Assembly: GCF_000756665.1 (NCBI RefSeq)
Contig: NZ_ARXV01000017.1
Span: 1 to 64,000 of the forward strand
DNA from: Alcanivorax nanhaiticus
Lineage (GTDB): Bacteria; Pseudomonadota; Gammaproteobacteria; Pseudomonadales; Alcanivoracaceae
Length of the DNA stretch: 64,000 nt
Reading direction: 5' to 3'
Below the pieces are notes generated by a model, which was not told the DNA's origin, ran no database searches, and was given only the letters and a program-made list of their open reading frames with translations. Made by a program: the position numbers and the translations under genes. Below are positions 21,067 through 30,207 of this stretch, piece by piece (positions within the stretch are counted from its first letter, which is position 1; every line of letters begins with the position of its first letter).

Positions 21067-22257
21067 ATGTCCGATATCAGCCTTTCCGACCGCGTACAAC
21101 GCATCAAACCGTCTCCTACCCTGGCCATCACCGCCAAAGCCGGTGAACTTCGCGCGCAGGGCAAAGACATTATTGGGCTGGGCGCAGGTGAGCCGGATTT
21201 CGATACCCCGGATCACATCAAGCAAGCCGCCATCGAAGCAATCAACGCCGGCAAGACCAAATACACCCCGGTCGACGGCACTCCTGGTCTGAAAAAAGCC
21301 ATTATCGACAAGTACAAGCGCGATAACGGCCTGGACTACGAAGCCAACCAGATCCTGGTCTCCAGCGGTGGCAAGCAGTCCTTCTTCAACATGGCCCTGG
21401 CCCTGCTGAACGATGGCGACGAAGCCATCATTCCTGCCCCCTACTGGGTAAGCTATCCGGACATGGTGCTGGTTGCGGGCGGTGTGCCGGTGATTCTCGA
21501 AACCGACGTAAACAGCCGCTTCAAGATCACCCCCGAGCAGCTGGAAGCCGCGATCACCCCGAAAACCCGTCTGTTCGTGATCAACAGCCCGTCCAACCCG
21601 TCCGGCATGGCCTACTCCATTGAAGAGCTGGCCGCCCTGGGTGAAGTGCTGAAGAAGCACCCGAACATCATCGTCGCCACCGACGACATGTACGAGCACA
21701 TCCTGTGGACCGGCAAGCCGTTCGTGAACATCGTCAACGCCACCCCGGAGCTGTACGACCGCACCGTGGTCATGAATGGTGTCTCCAAGGCCTACTCCAT
21801 GACCGGCTGGCGTATCGGCTACGCCGCTGGCCCGCAGAAGCTGATTGCGGCCATGAAGAAGGTGCAGTCCCAGTCCACCTCCAACCCGGCCTCCATCAGC
21901 CAGGCAGCCGCCGAAGCGGCGCTGGCAGGCGATCAGGGCTGCGTAGACGAGATGGTCAAGCACTTCAAGGAGCGTCACGACTATCTGACTGCTGCTCTGG
22001 ATGCCCTCCCCGGCGTGAAATGCGTCCAGGGTGACGGCACCTTCTATGCCTTCCCGGACTTCTCCGAAGCCATTGCCAACATGGACGGCGTCGAAACCGA
22101 CACCGACCTGGCCGCCCTGCTGCTGGAGACCGCAGAAGTGGCACTGGTACCGGGTTCCGCCTTCGGCGCACCGGGCTGCATGCGCCTGTCTTTTGCCGTT
22201 GGCATGGACACATTGAAGGAAGCCATCCGCCGAATTGAGCAAGCTCTGGCTAAATAA
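21067..22257 (+). CDS. Class I aspartate-type aminotransferase
   Basis: A 396-residue PLP enzyme of fold type I, subgroup I-gamma (aspartate/prephenate aminotransferase type). The PLP lysine is Lys241 in VSKAYSMTGWRIGY. NSPSNPSG (173-180), with the cofactor Asn, and the C-terminal CMRLSFA with the substrate Arg are present. It probably interconverts aspartate and oxaloacetate in amino-acid metabolism; prephenate activity is possible for this subgroup. ATG 21067 was preferred because gaggag lies just upstream; an in-frame ATG at 21049 has no ribosome site. tRNA-Asn follows 68 bp downstream. Confidence 0.93.
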   Translation: MSDISLSDRVQRIKPSPTLAITAKAGELRAQGKDIIGLGAGEPDFDTPDHIKQAAIEAINAGKTKYTPVDGTPGLKKAIIDKYKRDNGLDYEANQILVSSGGKQSFFNMALALLNDGDEAIIPAPYWVSYPDMVLVAGGVPVILETDVNSRFKITPEQLEAAITPKTRLFVINSPSNPSGMAYSIEELAALGEVLKKHPNIIVATDDMYEHILWTGKPFVNIVNATPELYDRTVVMNGVSKAYSMTGWRIGYAAGPQKLIAAMKKVQSQSTSNPASISQAAAEAALAGDQGCVDEMVKHFKERHDYLTAALDALPGVKCVQGDGTFYAFPDFSEAIANMDGVETDTDLAALLLETAEVALVPGSAFGAPGCMRLSFAVGMDTLKEAIRRIEQALAK

Positions 22258-22325
22258 TCGGCAAACGCACCACGGGGGTGTTGACGACCCCCAGGTGCGT
22301 CACTAATATACGCGCCTCAAGACAT

Positions 22326-22401
22326 TCCGCCTTAGCTCAGTTGGTAGAGCAAATGACTGTTAATCATTGGGTCGCTGGTTCGAGCCCAGCAGGCGGAGCC
22401 A
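22326..22401 (+). tRNA. tRNA-Asn (GTT)
   Basis: A full 76-nt cloverleaf with encoded CCA. Acceptor arms are TCCGCCT / AGGCGGA (22326-22332, 22391-22397), with discriminator G. The D-arm is GCTC...GAGC, and the anticodon arm AATGA-CTGTTAA-TCATT has anticodon GTT at 22359-22361. The T-arm is GCTGG-TTCGAGC-CCAGC. It stands at the border between housekeeping genes and the glycan locus. Confidence 0.98.
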
Positions 22402-22410
22402 AACAGAGAA

Positions 22411-22439
22411 GGCCAGTATCGTAAGGTACTGGCCTTTTT
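22411..22439 (+). terminator. Rho-independent terminator after tRNA-Asn
   Basis: A perfect 8-bp stem ggccagta (22411-22418) / tactggcc (22427-22434), followed by TTTTT. It lies 10 bp past the tRNA 3' end. Confidence 0.92.
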
Positions 22440-22440
22440 C

Positions 22441-22647
22441 TTTGCCCAATGATTGGTTGTCCTGCAGTCGATTGTTAATCATGGGCAACTCGTGAGGCTC
22501 AATTCTCCCAAGTTGGTCACGCTCAAAAGCCATTTTTTGAAGCCCTGAACCAAATCCCCCCCCTGAAGACCACCTTGGAATTGTGGATACCCGACAGCAT
22601 GGTAGAATCCCCTCCTGCCTGACAGTCACCCGACACGGAGACAGGCC
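22441..22647. other. Spacer between tRNA-Asn and glycan locus
   Basis: This must contain the promoter of the sugar transferase gene, but no clear JUMPstart/ops (ggcggtagc) motif is present. Two short echoes of the tRNA anticodon arm occur: gattgttaatcatggg near 22470-22485, and an inverted cccaatgatt at 22445-22454. Confidence 0.45.
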
Positions 22648-23964
22648 TTGTCACTGCCGACCCAGAATGAGCTGAGCATGCATCAGGATCCGATCACACT
22701 CTCCCCCTCTCGCCACAACCGCTGGTATGAGCGTGTTTTACTCAACTCAGTGATCGGCCACCTCCTGGCACTGGCGAGCATTACCTTGGGTGCCCAATTC
22801 ATCAGTTACCAGTCTTGGGTACAAAACGATAATCAGGTCATCACGCTCGGCCTGCTTGCTCTCTGCTACGTGATCAGCATCTACCTTGGCAAAAACATCG
22901 CGAGATTTGCAGGCGGCAAAGCCATTTCTCATATGCTGGGGACCAGTCTAGTCGCCGTGGCCCTAGTGATCACCGTGGTACTGTTACTAAGACTGGAATA
23001 CGCACGTAGCTCACTGGTAATTGGCGTTTGTATTCTGCTCACCACCCAGATGCTCTCCGTCGCGATAACTCAGCGCTTCAAGAAACTGAAGGTGGCTTTT
23101 GTTCCCACCGAGCACATTGAGGCCCTACTACCTCGCAATGCCAAAAATATGGAATATCGTGTTTTGAAAGAACCGGACCTTGGTGGGAGCCGCTTCGACG
23201 GTATTGTAGTGGACATGGATGCAGAGCTGGAACCTGACTGGATCCGCTTTATTAGTCACTGCAATATCTCAGGAATTCCAGTCTTTAATGCCCGTAAAGT
23301 TACGGAATCCCTCGATGGGAAGGTAAATCTTTCAACCCTGCAGAGCACAGATCTGGCAAACCTGCAGCCTCAACCGGTTTATTTGGCAGCCAAACGCGCC
23401 TTTGACATTCTGGTGACCTTGGCCGTTGCCCCACTGTTGTTGCCTGTTTGCATCATTGTTGCCATCTTGATTCGCCTCGACTCACCAGGCTCAACGATTT
23501 TTATTCAGCAACGTATTGGCAAGGGCAACTGCGTCTTCAGCATGTACAAGTTTCGGTCCATGCGCCCACTTGAAGACGCCAATGCAGCACCACAATTCGC
23601 CGATAAAGACGCTCATCGCATTACTCGACTTGGCGCCTTTATCCGCAAATTCCGCATAGACGAACTGCCGCAGTTTTTTAATGTTTTGAAAGGTGACATG
23701 AGCCTAATCGGCCCGCGCCCAGAACAGCCCGGCTTTGTGGAAAAGTTTGAAGAAGAAGTACCCTATTACAGCTATCGCCACATTGTAAGGCCAGGCATTA
23801 CAGGCTGGGCGCAGGTCAACCAAGGTTATGCGACCGACACAGAGAGCACTCGCGAGAAAGTCGAAAACGACTTTTATTACATTAAGCACCTATCACCAAG
23901 CCTAGACTTCCTGATAATTATCCGCACACTCAGGACCATAGCCACAGGTTTTGGCGCAATGTAG
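22648..23964 (+). CDS. Polyprenyl-phosphate hexose-1-phosphate transferase (WbaP/WcaJ type)
   Basis: A 438-residue initiating transferase that moves a sugar-1-phosphate from a UDP-sugar to undecaprenyl phosphate at the inner membrane. The N-terminal part has about four TM segments (residues about 32-130) and a soluble nucleotide-binding-like domain. The catalytic domain (about 248-438) begins with a membrane helix (KRAFDILVTLAVAPLLLPV) and has FIQQRIGKG, MYKFRSMR, FRIDELPQFFNVLKGDMSLIGPRP with the catalytic Asp-Glu pair, and VRPGITGWAQVNQGY. TTG 22648 is preferred because GGAG lies 7 nt upstream; ATG 22678 is an alternative. It is the only glycan gene on the plus strand, convergent with the decarboxylase gene. 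Confidence 0.93.
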   Translation: MSLPTQNELSMHQDPITLSPSRHNRWYERVLLNSVIGHLLALASITLGAQFISYQSWVQNDNQVITLGLLALCYVISIYLGKNIARFAGGKAISHMLGTSLVAVALVITVVLLLRLEYARSSLVIGVCILLTTQMLSVAITQRFKKLKVAFVPTEHIEALLPRNAKNMEYRVLKEPDLGGSRFDGIVVDMDAELEPDWIRFISHCNISGIPVFNARKVTESLDGKVNLSTLQSTDLANLQPQPVYLAAKRAFDILVTLAVAPLLLPVCIIVAILIRLDSPGSTIFIQQRIGKGNCVFSMYKFRSMRPLEDANAAPQFADKDAHRITRLGAFIRKFRIDELPQFFNVLKGDMSLIGPRPEQPGFVEKFEEEVPYYSYRHIVRPGITGWAQVNQGYATDTESTREKVENDFYYIKHLSPSLDFLIIIRTLRTIATGFGAM

Positions 23965-23986
23965 TCAGAACAGGTTTTGAAAAGCC

Positions 23987-24012
23987 GGCATGATAGAAAT
24001 TCATGTCATGCC
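23987..24012. terminator. Possible terminator hairpin between convergent genes
   Basis: Stem ggcatga / tcatgcc with a 12-nt loop, between the stops of the transferase and the decarboxylase. There is no T-run, so this is weak. Confidence 0.35.
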
Positions 24013-24038
24013 AGCGTTTCTCACGACACCCTTTCAGC

Positions 24039-24977
24039 TCAACCAGCAGAAAGAAGGTTTTCGAAGTAAGTAATAGTTTTTTTCAGCCCTTCGTCCAAAT
24101 TTATTCCTGGCTGCCAACCCAGCTGACTTTCTGCTTTCGTGATATCAGGTCGGCGCTGACGAGGATCATCTTGAGGAAGCGGCTCGAACACCAGTTTTGA
24201 TGAAGACCCCGTCAAATCGATAACATGCTCCGCCAATTCTCGAACCGTAAACTCCCCCGGGTTGCCCAGGTTGATTGGCCCAGTCACAGATGAGTCACTG
24301 TTCATCAGGCGGACAAAGCCCTCGATGAGGTCGTCGACATAGCAGAAACTTCTTGTCTGATTCCCTTCTCCATAGACCGTAATATCTTCACCGCGCAGGG
24401 CCTGAACAATAAAATTGCTTACTACGCGGCCATCATCAGGGTTCATCCTGGGCCCGTAAGTATTAAAGATACGTGCAACCTTGATGGAAAGCTCAAACTG
24501 ACGCTGGTGGTCAAAGAACAGCGTTTCCGCGCAACGCTTACCCTCGTCATAACATGAGCGAATACCAATAGGGTTCACCAGCCCCCAATAGCTTTCGGGC
24601 TGTGGATGCACCTCAGGATCACCATAAACCTCACTAGTGGATGCCTGAAACACTGTTGCTCCCAAACGCTTGGCAAGATCCAGCATATTCATGGCACCAA
24701 GAACACTGGTCTTCATGGTATGAATGGGGTCATGCTGATAGTGAACCGGGGAAGCAGGGCAAGCCAAATTATAAATCTGGTCTACCTCAACCATGAGGGG
24801 AAGGGTGACATCATGGCGGATCAACTCAAATTCAGGATTATCAAGCAAATGCAGTACATTGCTCTTTCTTCCGGTATAAAAGTTGTCAACACAAAGAACT
24901 TCGTTCCCCTCATTAAGCAAACGCTCGCAAAGATGTGAACCAAGAAATCCTGCACCGCCAGTGACTAGAACACGCAT
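24039..24977 (-). CDS. uxs: UDP-glucuronate decarboxylase (UDP-xylose synthase)
   Basis: A 312-residue extended SDR enzyme. It converts UDP-glucuronate to UDP-xylose by NAD+-dependent oxidation, decarboxylation and reduction. Visible: Rossmann GGAGFLGSH, the family-specific [20 protein letters not shown], the catalytic Tyr-Lys of [19 protein letters not shown], and [13 protein letters not shown]. This set is typical of UXS rather than of 4-epimerases. UDP-glucuronate would come from the ugd at 43362. It has a good ribosome site (ggaagga). It follows the GT2 gene with almost no gap. Confidence 0.93.
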   Translation of the reverse strand: MRVLVTGGAGFLGSHLCERLLNEGNEVLCVDNFYTGRKSNVLHLLDNPEFELIRHDVTLPLMVEVDQIYNLACPASPVHYQHDPIHTMKTSVLGAMNMLDLAKRLGATVFQASTSEVYGDPEVHPQPESYWGLVNPIGIRSCYDEGKRCAETLFFDHQRQFELSIKVARIFNTYGPRMNPDDGRVVSNFIVQALRGEDITVYGEGNQTRSFCYVDDLIEGFVRLMNSDSSVTGPINLGNPGEFTVRELAEHVIDLTGSSSKLVFEPLPQDDPRQRRPDITKAESQLGWQPGINLDEGLKKTITYFENLLSAG

Positions 24978-24978
24978 T

Positions 24979-25773
24979 TCACATCCTTCCTTTAAAAATT
25001 CTCAAGTAAACAGCTCCGCAGACATGAGTAAAGGTCATAAGCAAGGCTGCAGGCAAGCTGCGACCGGGATACTCCCTATGCATCATAAATACCTTTTTTG
25101 CCATTTCCAGCTTCGAACCGGAAATCTGCCCTTCAACCTTCCGGTAATTAAGAACAGGCAAGAGCAGCTTATGGCATACCACTCCGGATTCGAGAATACG
25201 GAGCCAGCAGTGATTATCCTCTACAGCCCGGTAGCGAATACTTTCTTCAAAAGGGTGACATAGCAACAGCTCTCGAAGAATAATCACGCTAGAGGTAGGA
25301 ATCCTGTTGCGAATAGATTGCTGATTGAAATTCACAACTCCGAAACGCAAATCTTCGAACCTGGGAAACTTAATATGCCGGTCATCAGTGAAGTCCACCA
25401 TCGCCGAGCAAGCAAATACGCCACCCCGCTCCTCCAGAAGGCGTAATTGCAGCACCAGCTTGTCCGGATGCCAAATATCATCAGCATCAAGAAAGGCTAC
25501 GTACTTGCCCTTCGCTGCTTGCACCCCAACATTTCTTGGCCCAGCAGGCCCGCCAAAGTTTTCTGGCAGCGCAATTAGCCGAATACGTGGATCACGGTCA
25601 CACCAGCCCTGAACAACCTCCCGTGTACTATCGCCGGAACAATCATCAACGATGATCATTTCCCAATTAGCAAAGCTTTGATCAATTACTGATTCGATGG
25701 TTTTGCCGATAAGTGCTTCAGCATTCCATGACGGGGTGACAACGCTTACAACCGGCAATGTATTCTCCATCAT
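24979..25773 (-). CDS. GT2-family glycosyltransferase
   Basis: A 264-residue GT-A transferase. The N-terminus [20 protein letters not shown], then [20 protein letters not shown] and FLDADDIW, shows the nucleotide-sugar pocket and metal-binding DxD motif of family 2. A C-terminal hydrophobic stretch (about 240-258) may dock it to the membrane. Donor and acceptor are unknown. The start overlaps the upstream KpsS-like gene stop as ATGA, so the two are translationally coupled. Confidence 0.9.
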   Translation of the reverse strand: MMENTLPVVSVVTPSWNAEALIGKTIESVIDQSFANWEMIIVDDCSGDSTREVVQGWCDRDPRIRLIALPENFGGPAGPRNVGVQAAKGKYVAFLDADDIWHPDKLVLQLRLLEERGGVFACSAMVDFTDDRHIKFPRFEDLRFGVVNFNQQSIRNRIPTSSVIILRELLLCHPFEESIRYRAVEDNHCWLRILESGVVCHKLLLPVLNYRKVEGQISGSKLEMAKKVFMMHREYPGRSLPAALLMTFTHVCGAVYLRIFKGRM

Positions 25774-27320
25774 CCCCTGTCTCCTCGGGCAAACCAGGAT
25801 CTCACGGTGTCCACCCAGCGGAACCCCAAACGGCGATTTACCGATTTGACAGGCAAAGTATTCGCCGAAAATTCGGCATCAGCCAGCTCGCCCCAATCTC
25901 TACGCTCTAACAGATCAACAACAGCTCGCTCACCAAGATCATTATCACCATATGATGGATCATCAGGCGAAATCCGCCCAGTCTCGATCATGGAAACAAT
26001 TTTCCCTACATCAGCTCCCTCGTGATATCGGTAGCGAGTGGTCTCAATCGCCTTCACATGATCAACAAACTGCGGGAATCGATGGGAGCGGACATAAAGA
26101 AATCGAAGTGTTTTGCGTCTCACCAAATCAGGGTCAAGATCCTTCAGGCCATTATTTTCCATGTCCTCACGTGAGAGATAGACCTGAACAAACCCGGCTT
26201 CCTGGTAGGTTGAGGGTCCCAAACAAACCACCTGTTTACCACAGGCACCAGCTTCAACAGAGGAGCTCCCCCCGTTAAGAATGACCGTATCAGCCTGCTG
26301 AATCAGATCATAGGTGCTTGCTTTTTCTTCACTGCTAATGAAGTGAATTCCACGCTTTATAGCCCAATCCCGATAAAGAGAAAGAGACCTGTCGCCCTGC
26401 GCCTTACCAATATTTTCAGCCCAATTAGGATGACAACGCAGAACCACTTGCTCGGGCTTCACGCCAAAAACATCAAAAAAATCATCAAGAGCTTGCGTAT
26501 TATCAACCCAGCTCGTCATCCACTCATCATGCCCAGCGAATTCATTTTTACTGCTTGGCACAATCAGGAACCGCTTACCCTCTGCCATCACCGGCCACGG
26601 AGCTGGCTCGGGGTTTCTATTGTAAAGGCGCCATTCCAGTGAATTGCGCTGAAGAAAACGCTCACCAATGAGTCTGCCAGCATAAGCAGCCTGGTGCGGA
26701 AGCAGAGGTTTGTCATCAAACTCAGCTACAAGCTGCCCAAGCCCCTTTAGTGATAAGCAGTTGGCATTGGGTATGAGTTGAATTCCATCACCAAACCAGG
26801 TTCTTTCATGGGTAATAAAAGGAATGTTCAGACTTTCACACGCATAAGTCAGTCCTCGAGTCAGATCCATTCTGCCATTAAAACAAATGACAGCCTCAAG
26901 CTGGTTAGCCTGAATCCACGACCTGGCACTTTCGTAAACAGAAGCCGTCGGTGCTTTCAGCCTTTCCCTTACCGAAACGACTTCTGGGTCCATCCATTCA
27001 CCCTCAGACTCGGTACGAGTTACAGTACAGGAACTCGAAAGCACGAGCTTATCCAGCTTGGCATCGGAAAGCTGGCTTCCTTGAGTACGAATACCTGTAA
27101 CGTTTCGACCTGTATAAGAGCGGACCCCGCCTACCATGCATTTCGTGCACTCTTTATACCTTGCCGAGCCTTTGATCTCCCTTGCATAGCAGTCCGACAC
27201 TGCAGCATCACAGGTCAGGAAAAACACTTCATGTCCCGCCTCCCTAAACAGTTCAGAAAGGTAGAAGAGGTGTTCGACATGAGGCCGAAAGGAAAAAATG
27301 TTAGCAAATCCGACTCGCAT
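25770..27320 (-). CDS. KpsS-like capsule-synthesis family transferase
   Basis: A 516-residue protein with a GT-B-like layout and the Capsule_synth-type signature VILNGGSSSVEAGACGKQVVCLG (about 358-380, nucleotide-sugar site), preceded by VVLRCHPNW. The N-terminal half has MRVGFANIFSFRPHVEH and a four-Cys cluster region (about 38-62). KpsS-like enzymes in Acinetobacter capsule loci were assigned as pseudaminic acid transferases, and this gene lies just downstream of a complete pse operon, so that role is the best guess here. KpsC/D/E/M/T export genes are absent from the window. The residue positions and the specificity are inferred. Confidence 0.72.
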   Translation of the reverse strand: MRVGFANIFSFRPHVEHLFYLSELFREAGHEVFFLTCDAAVSDCYAREIKGSARYKECTKCMVGGVRSYTGRNVTGIRTQGSQLSDAKLDKLVLSSSCTVTRTESEGEWMDPEVVSVRERLKAPTASVYESARSWIQANQLEAVICFNGRMDLTRGLTYACESLNIPFITHERTWFGDGIQLIPNANCLSLKGLGQLVAEFDDKPLLPHQAAYAGRLIGERFLQRNSLEWRLYNRNPEPAPWPVMAEGKRFLIVPSSKNEFAGHDEWMTSWVDNTQALDDFFDVFGVKPEQVVLRCHPNWAENIGKAQGDRSLSLYRDWAIKRGIHFISSEEKASTYDLIQQADTVILNGGSSSVEAGACGKQVVCLGPSTYQEAGFVQVYLSREDMENNGLKDLDPDLVRRKTLRFLYVRSHRFPQFVDHVKAIETTRYRYHEGADVGKIVSMIETGRISPDDPSYGDNDLGERAVVDLLERRDWGELADAEFSANTLPVKSVNRRLGFRWVDTVRSWFARGDRG

Positions 27321-27364
27321 ATGAAGCTATCACCTATTTATCAAGAGGTCCCATGCTGAGGGTT

Positions 27365-27985
27365 TCAAAATCTACTACCTATCTTTCTGGCTGGCATTCC
27401 TGCAACAACTGAAAAATCTTCGACATCAGATGTCACTACTGAGTTGGCTCCAATGACAACCCCCTTACCAATTCTAACGCCTGGACACACAACCACATTG
27501 ATACCCAGCCAGCAGTCAGGCCCGATCTCAATTGGACTATCAAGAGAATCAAGGCTGCCTTCCTTTTCACGAATGAACCTTTCCTGCTCCCGAATGGTTA
27601 ATTCAGGGATTTCTCTGAAAGGATGTGTTCCTGATGAGATAAAGACGTTAGGAGCCAGAATGCAACCCTCGCCAATTTTAACAGACCCATTAATTGTGGC
27701 TCGTCGCTGAATCGAAGTTCCAGCACCAACAGAAATCATTGCTGCTGTTTCAATTTCAACACCATGAGATATCCATACTGCCGGCCCAACAAATAAACGC
27801 GCCTCTGGTGCAAGTGTAATAATAGTATCTCGGCCGATTTTTGTGCCGCGACCCAGTTCCATAGACTTCCAGTTGCCATCTATCAGCGCTTCGGGATGAA
27901 CCCTTGCTCTGTCGCGAAGCGCAAAATGCAAGGAAGCCAACCATCGCACGATGAAAACTCGCCGAAAATGTCTAATCCTCAACAT
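27365..27985 (-). CDS. Left-handed beta-helix O-acetyltransferase
   Basis: A 206-residue hexapeptide-repeat acyltransferase of the CatB/maltose-acetyltransferase group. Imperfect (LIV)GxxxX repeats run from about residue 45 to 195. The active-site-like SSGTHPF carries the usual His, and the C-terminal VVAGMPARKIGSRF is the standard end cap. It likely O- or N-acetylates a sugar of the local glycan using acetyl-CoA. Its start overlaps the flippase stop by 7 bp. The substrate is unknown. Confidence 0.88.
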   Translation of the reverse strand: MLRIRHFRRVFIVRWLASLHFALRDRARVHPEALIDGNWKSMELGRGTKIGRDTIITLAPEARLFVGPAVWISHGVEIETAAMISVGAGTSIQRRATINGSVKIGEGCILAPNVFISSGTHPFREIPELTIREQERFIREKEGSLDSLDSPIEIGPDCWLGINVVVCPGVRIGKGVVIGANSVVTSDVEDFSVVAGMPARKIGSRF

Positions 27986-29223
27986 TCACCCAACCTCACT
28001 TTCAACGCGTAGCCAACAACAGCCAAGTACCTCACAACGGTCACAGTCAAGGCCATAAAGGCCATACTCTCAAACGACAGGGGTTCATGCCCCATCAATT
28101 GCAAACCGCCCCACCATAGCGACAGCCCCACAAGCCCGGAAGCAACCGTTATGGCAAGAAGAGGGCTTTCTTTACCCACCACGATAAGCATGCTCGACCA
28201 AAAGTCTGAAAACCGAAAAACCGCTATCACAATAAACAAGGGCAAAATGCTAGCTGCAAACACATATCCGGGATAGAACTCATTTATCAACCAAGCGAGC
28301 AGCATCGTCGCTGGTATAGAAAACAACAGACCTGCAGCTAGTATGAAGCAACTGGCCTTCACTACTCTCATGAAGACTTTCTCTATACCAAACTCAGCGT
28401 ACGCACGAGCAAGACTTGGAAAAAAAGAGGCATTAACTATAACCTGCATAGATTGAGAAGCCGCAATAACAATCCATACAAATGCATAGCCAGCAAAATA
28501 CTCGGGAGATAGCACCTCGGCGGCCACCCAACGATCGCCATTGGCAAAAATGAAGCCGATCACGATTACCGCTGCGAGTGAAATTGCGCTTGCCCAATCA
28601 ATCTTGCTAAAACGAGCCAGTGCCACTGCTAACAATATCGAAAAAGAATACTTCCCTCTCCTGAACGTAGCGGACAAATGGAGTACAGAGAGACCGATCG
28701 ATACCAACGCTTCAGCAAGGATGACATCAGTGGAGGAGTATCGATACGTAGAAGCTATATAACCTGCTCCCAGCACGATACAGGCACGATAAAGATTCTG
28801 ATTACTGAAGCGTATTGATTCCCCCCGACTACGGCTTTCTATAGTAGCAAGGAGAAATGTCTGCTGACTGAGGCCATGTAATAGCCCCGCGAGCAGTCCC
28901 GCTGAGGCAAGTCCCGCCGCTTCACCTCCCAATACCGGCAGCAAAGAACCGACCAAGAAACAAACAATCGATACCATCAAAGACTGAAGCAACAAAACAA
29001 GCGAAGAGCGAAACCTGCCAGCAAGTAGATCCATGGGCATTTGTCGCTGCAGCATGGTTTGAAGGCCAAGACAACCGAGAATACTGAACGTGCTGGAGAC
29101 CAAAAGTGCGGCGCTGTAGATGGCAAATTCTTCATGGCTGAGCAATCGAGCGTACAGCAATGGCCTCAGCATCATGACCAGCATGGCTATTGCCAAAATC
29201 GGCACATACCAGAGTTTCTTCAT
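27979..29223 (-). CDS. wzx: Wzx-like polysaccharide flippase (module 1)
   Basis: A 414-residue polytopic membrane protein with about 12 hydrophobic segments and the layout of MOP/PST exporters (MVMMLRPLLYARLLSHEEFAIYSA at the N-terminus, a typical Wzx opening). It probably flips lipid-linked repeat units across the inner membrane. It sits within the pse operon between the dioxygenase and acetyltransferase genes. The window contains a second flippase at 60048. No Wzy candidate is present in this first module. Confidence 0.85.
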   Translation of the reverse strand: MKKLWYVPILAIAMLVMMLRPLLYARLLSHEEFAIYSAALLVSSTFSILGCLGLQTMLQRQMPMDLLAGRFRSSLVLLLQSLMVSIVCFLVGSLLPVLGGEAAGLASAGLLAGLLHGLSQQTFLLATIESRSRGESIRFSNQNLYRACIVLGAGYIASTYRYSSTDVILAEALVSIGLSVLHLSATFRRGKYSFSILLAVALARFSKIDWASAISLAAVIVIGFIFANGDRWVAAEVLSPEYFAGYAFVWIVIAASQSMQVIVNASFFPSLARAYAEFGIEKVFMRVVKASCFILAAGLLFSIPATMLLAWLINEFYPGYVFAASILPLFIVIAVFRFSDFWSSMLIVVGKESPLLAITVASGLVGLSLWWGGLQLMGHEPLSFESMAFMALTVTVVRYLAVVGYALKVRLGEC

Positions 29224-29261
29224 CTGTCAACCAAACTCATATCCATGCATGCGCAGGCATC

Positions 29262-30197
29262 TCAAGTAATGGCCTTTAATGTTTCCGGATCCCGGATGTC
29301 GTTGGCAACGCCATAGTCGAACAATGCAAACTGAAACTGAAGCAGCAGGCGTGGAGAATTGGTCGGAGTCATCCCCTTATGCAAGCACCATGTGTCTTCA
29401 GCAAATCCTTCTCCTGCATTCCCACAAATCTCTACAATGCTGCTATCTGGATAGGTTTCACTAACTTCTTCATCGCTATAACGGCGGATATTCCAACGAT
29501 CCAGGAAGGACTTTGCCGGTGCCTTACCCTGAGAGCCCAAGACACAGACATGTGCACCATCCCCCTCCTTTACATCAGTCAGGTAGAAGAAGAATTTGAA
29601 AAAACGGAAATCATCCACGTCTCGATGAAACACATGAGCATGCCGGCTTCTGTCTTCATCCGTGGCATCAACAGGAAAAGTCCACCAAAGATTAGCACCA
29701 ACAAATGTTGGCTTTGACTTAAGATAGAGGCCAGCTATCTGGTTCAAAACAGGATCACTAATTAGTTTGGCGACTTCCGGGCATTCGCTCAGCGTATTGA
29801 AGTATTGAGCCACCAGAATAGTCTTATCCAGCTGTTTCTCAGCGGCCACCCTGTCAGCAACAAGAAAGCCTTTATCAACATTCCGGTCTGCATAACAGTG
29901 CGTATCTCCAGTGAACTTTAGGATCTTCTCCACCACATGGCCCGGCAGTTTCAGCCCAAATGCAGCACCATCGCGTTCAAGATCTCTGGAAACCCTGACT
30001 GGATCCACGTCGGGGAAATAGGTATCCACCTCTAAACCAGGATTGACGCCCTCCCCAACCAACATTCTTCGACTATAAGTGAACAGCCAACGAAACAACG
30101 AAAATCGGGCAAAAGCACGCATCAATGTATAACCTGGCTGATGCCGCAAACTAACCAACAACTGTCGAACCTTGTTAATTGCGATACTTCTTGTCAT
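29262..30197 (-). CDS. Phytanoyl-CoA dioxygenase-like Fe(II)/2-oxoglutarate enzyme
   Basis: A 311-residue soluble enzyme with the facial triad of 2-oxoglutarate dioxygenases: HxD at His191-Asp193 (VFHRDVDDF), distal His273 (CLHKGMTP) and the co-substrate Arg283 ten residues on (NSPRLLLQF). The double-stranded beta-helix core spans about 185-295, as in the PhyH family. It lies between pseI and the flippase gene in the same direction, so a sugar-linked substrate (hydroxylation of an acyl group or sugar) is plausible but unproven. ATG 30197 is used; a GTG one codon earlier is possible. Confidence 0.8.
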   Translation of the reverse strand: MTRSIAINKVRQLLVSLRHQPGYTLMRAFARFSLFRWLFTYSRRMLVGEGVNPGLEVDTYFPDVDPVRVSRDLERDGAAFGLKLPGHVVEKILKFTGDTHCYADRNVDKGFLVADRVAAEKQLDKTILVAQYFNTLSECPEVAKLISDPVLNQIAGLYLKSKPTFVGANLWWTFPVDATDEDRSRHAHVFHRDVDDFRFFKFFFYLTDVKEGDGAHVCVLGSQGKAPAKSFLDRWNIRRYSDEEVSETYPDSSIVEICGNAGEGFAEDTWCLHKGMTPTNSPRLLLQFQFALFDYGVANDIRDPETLKAIT

Positions 30198-30207
30198 CAC
30201 ACAACTC

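Noticed and set aside
20917..22242. 441-codon minus-strand open frame
   Set aside because: Antisense to the aspartate-type aminotransferase; the plus-strand gene has all PLP motifs.
22360..22629. 89-codon minus-strand frame over tRNA-Asn and its spacer
   Set aside because: It runs through the tRNA gene in antisense; no independent support.
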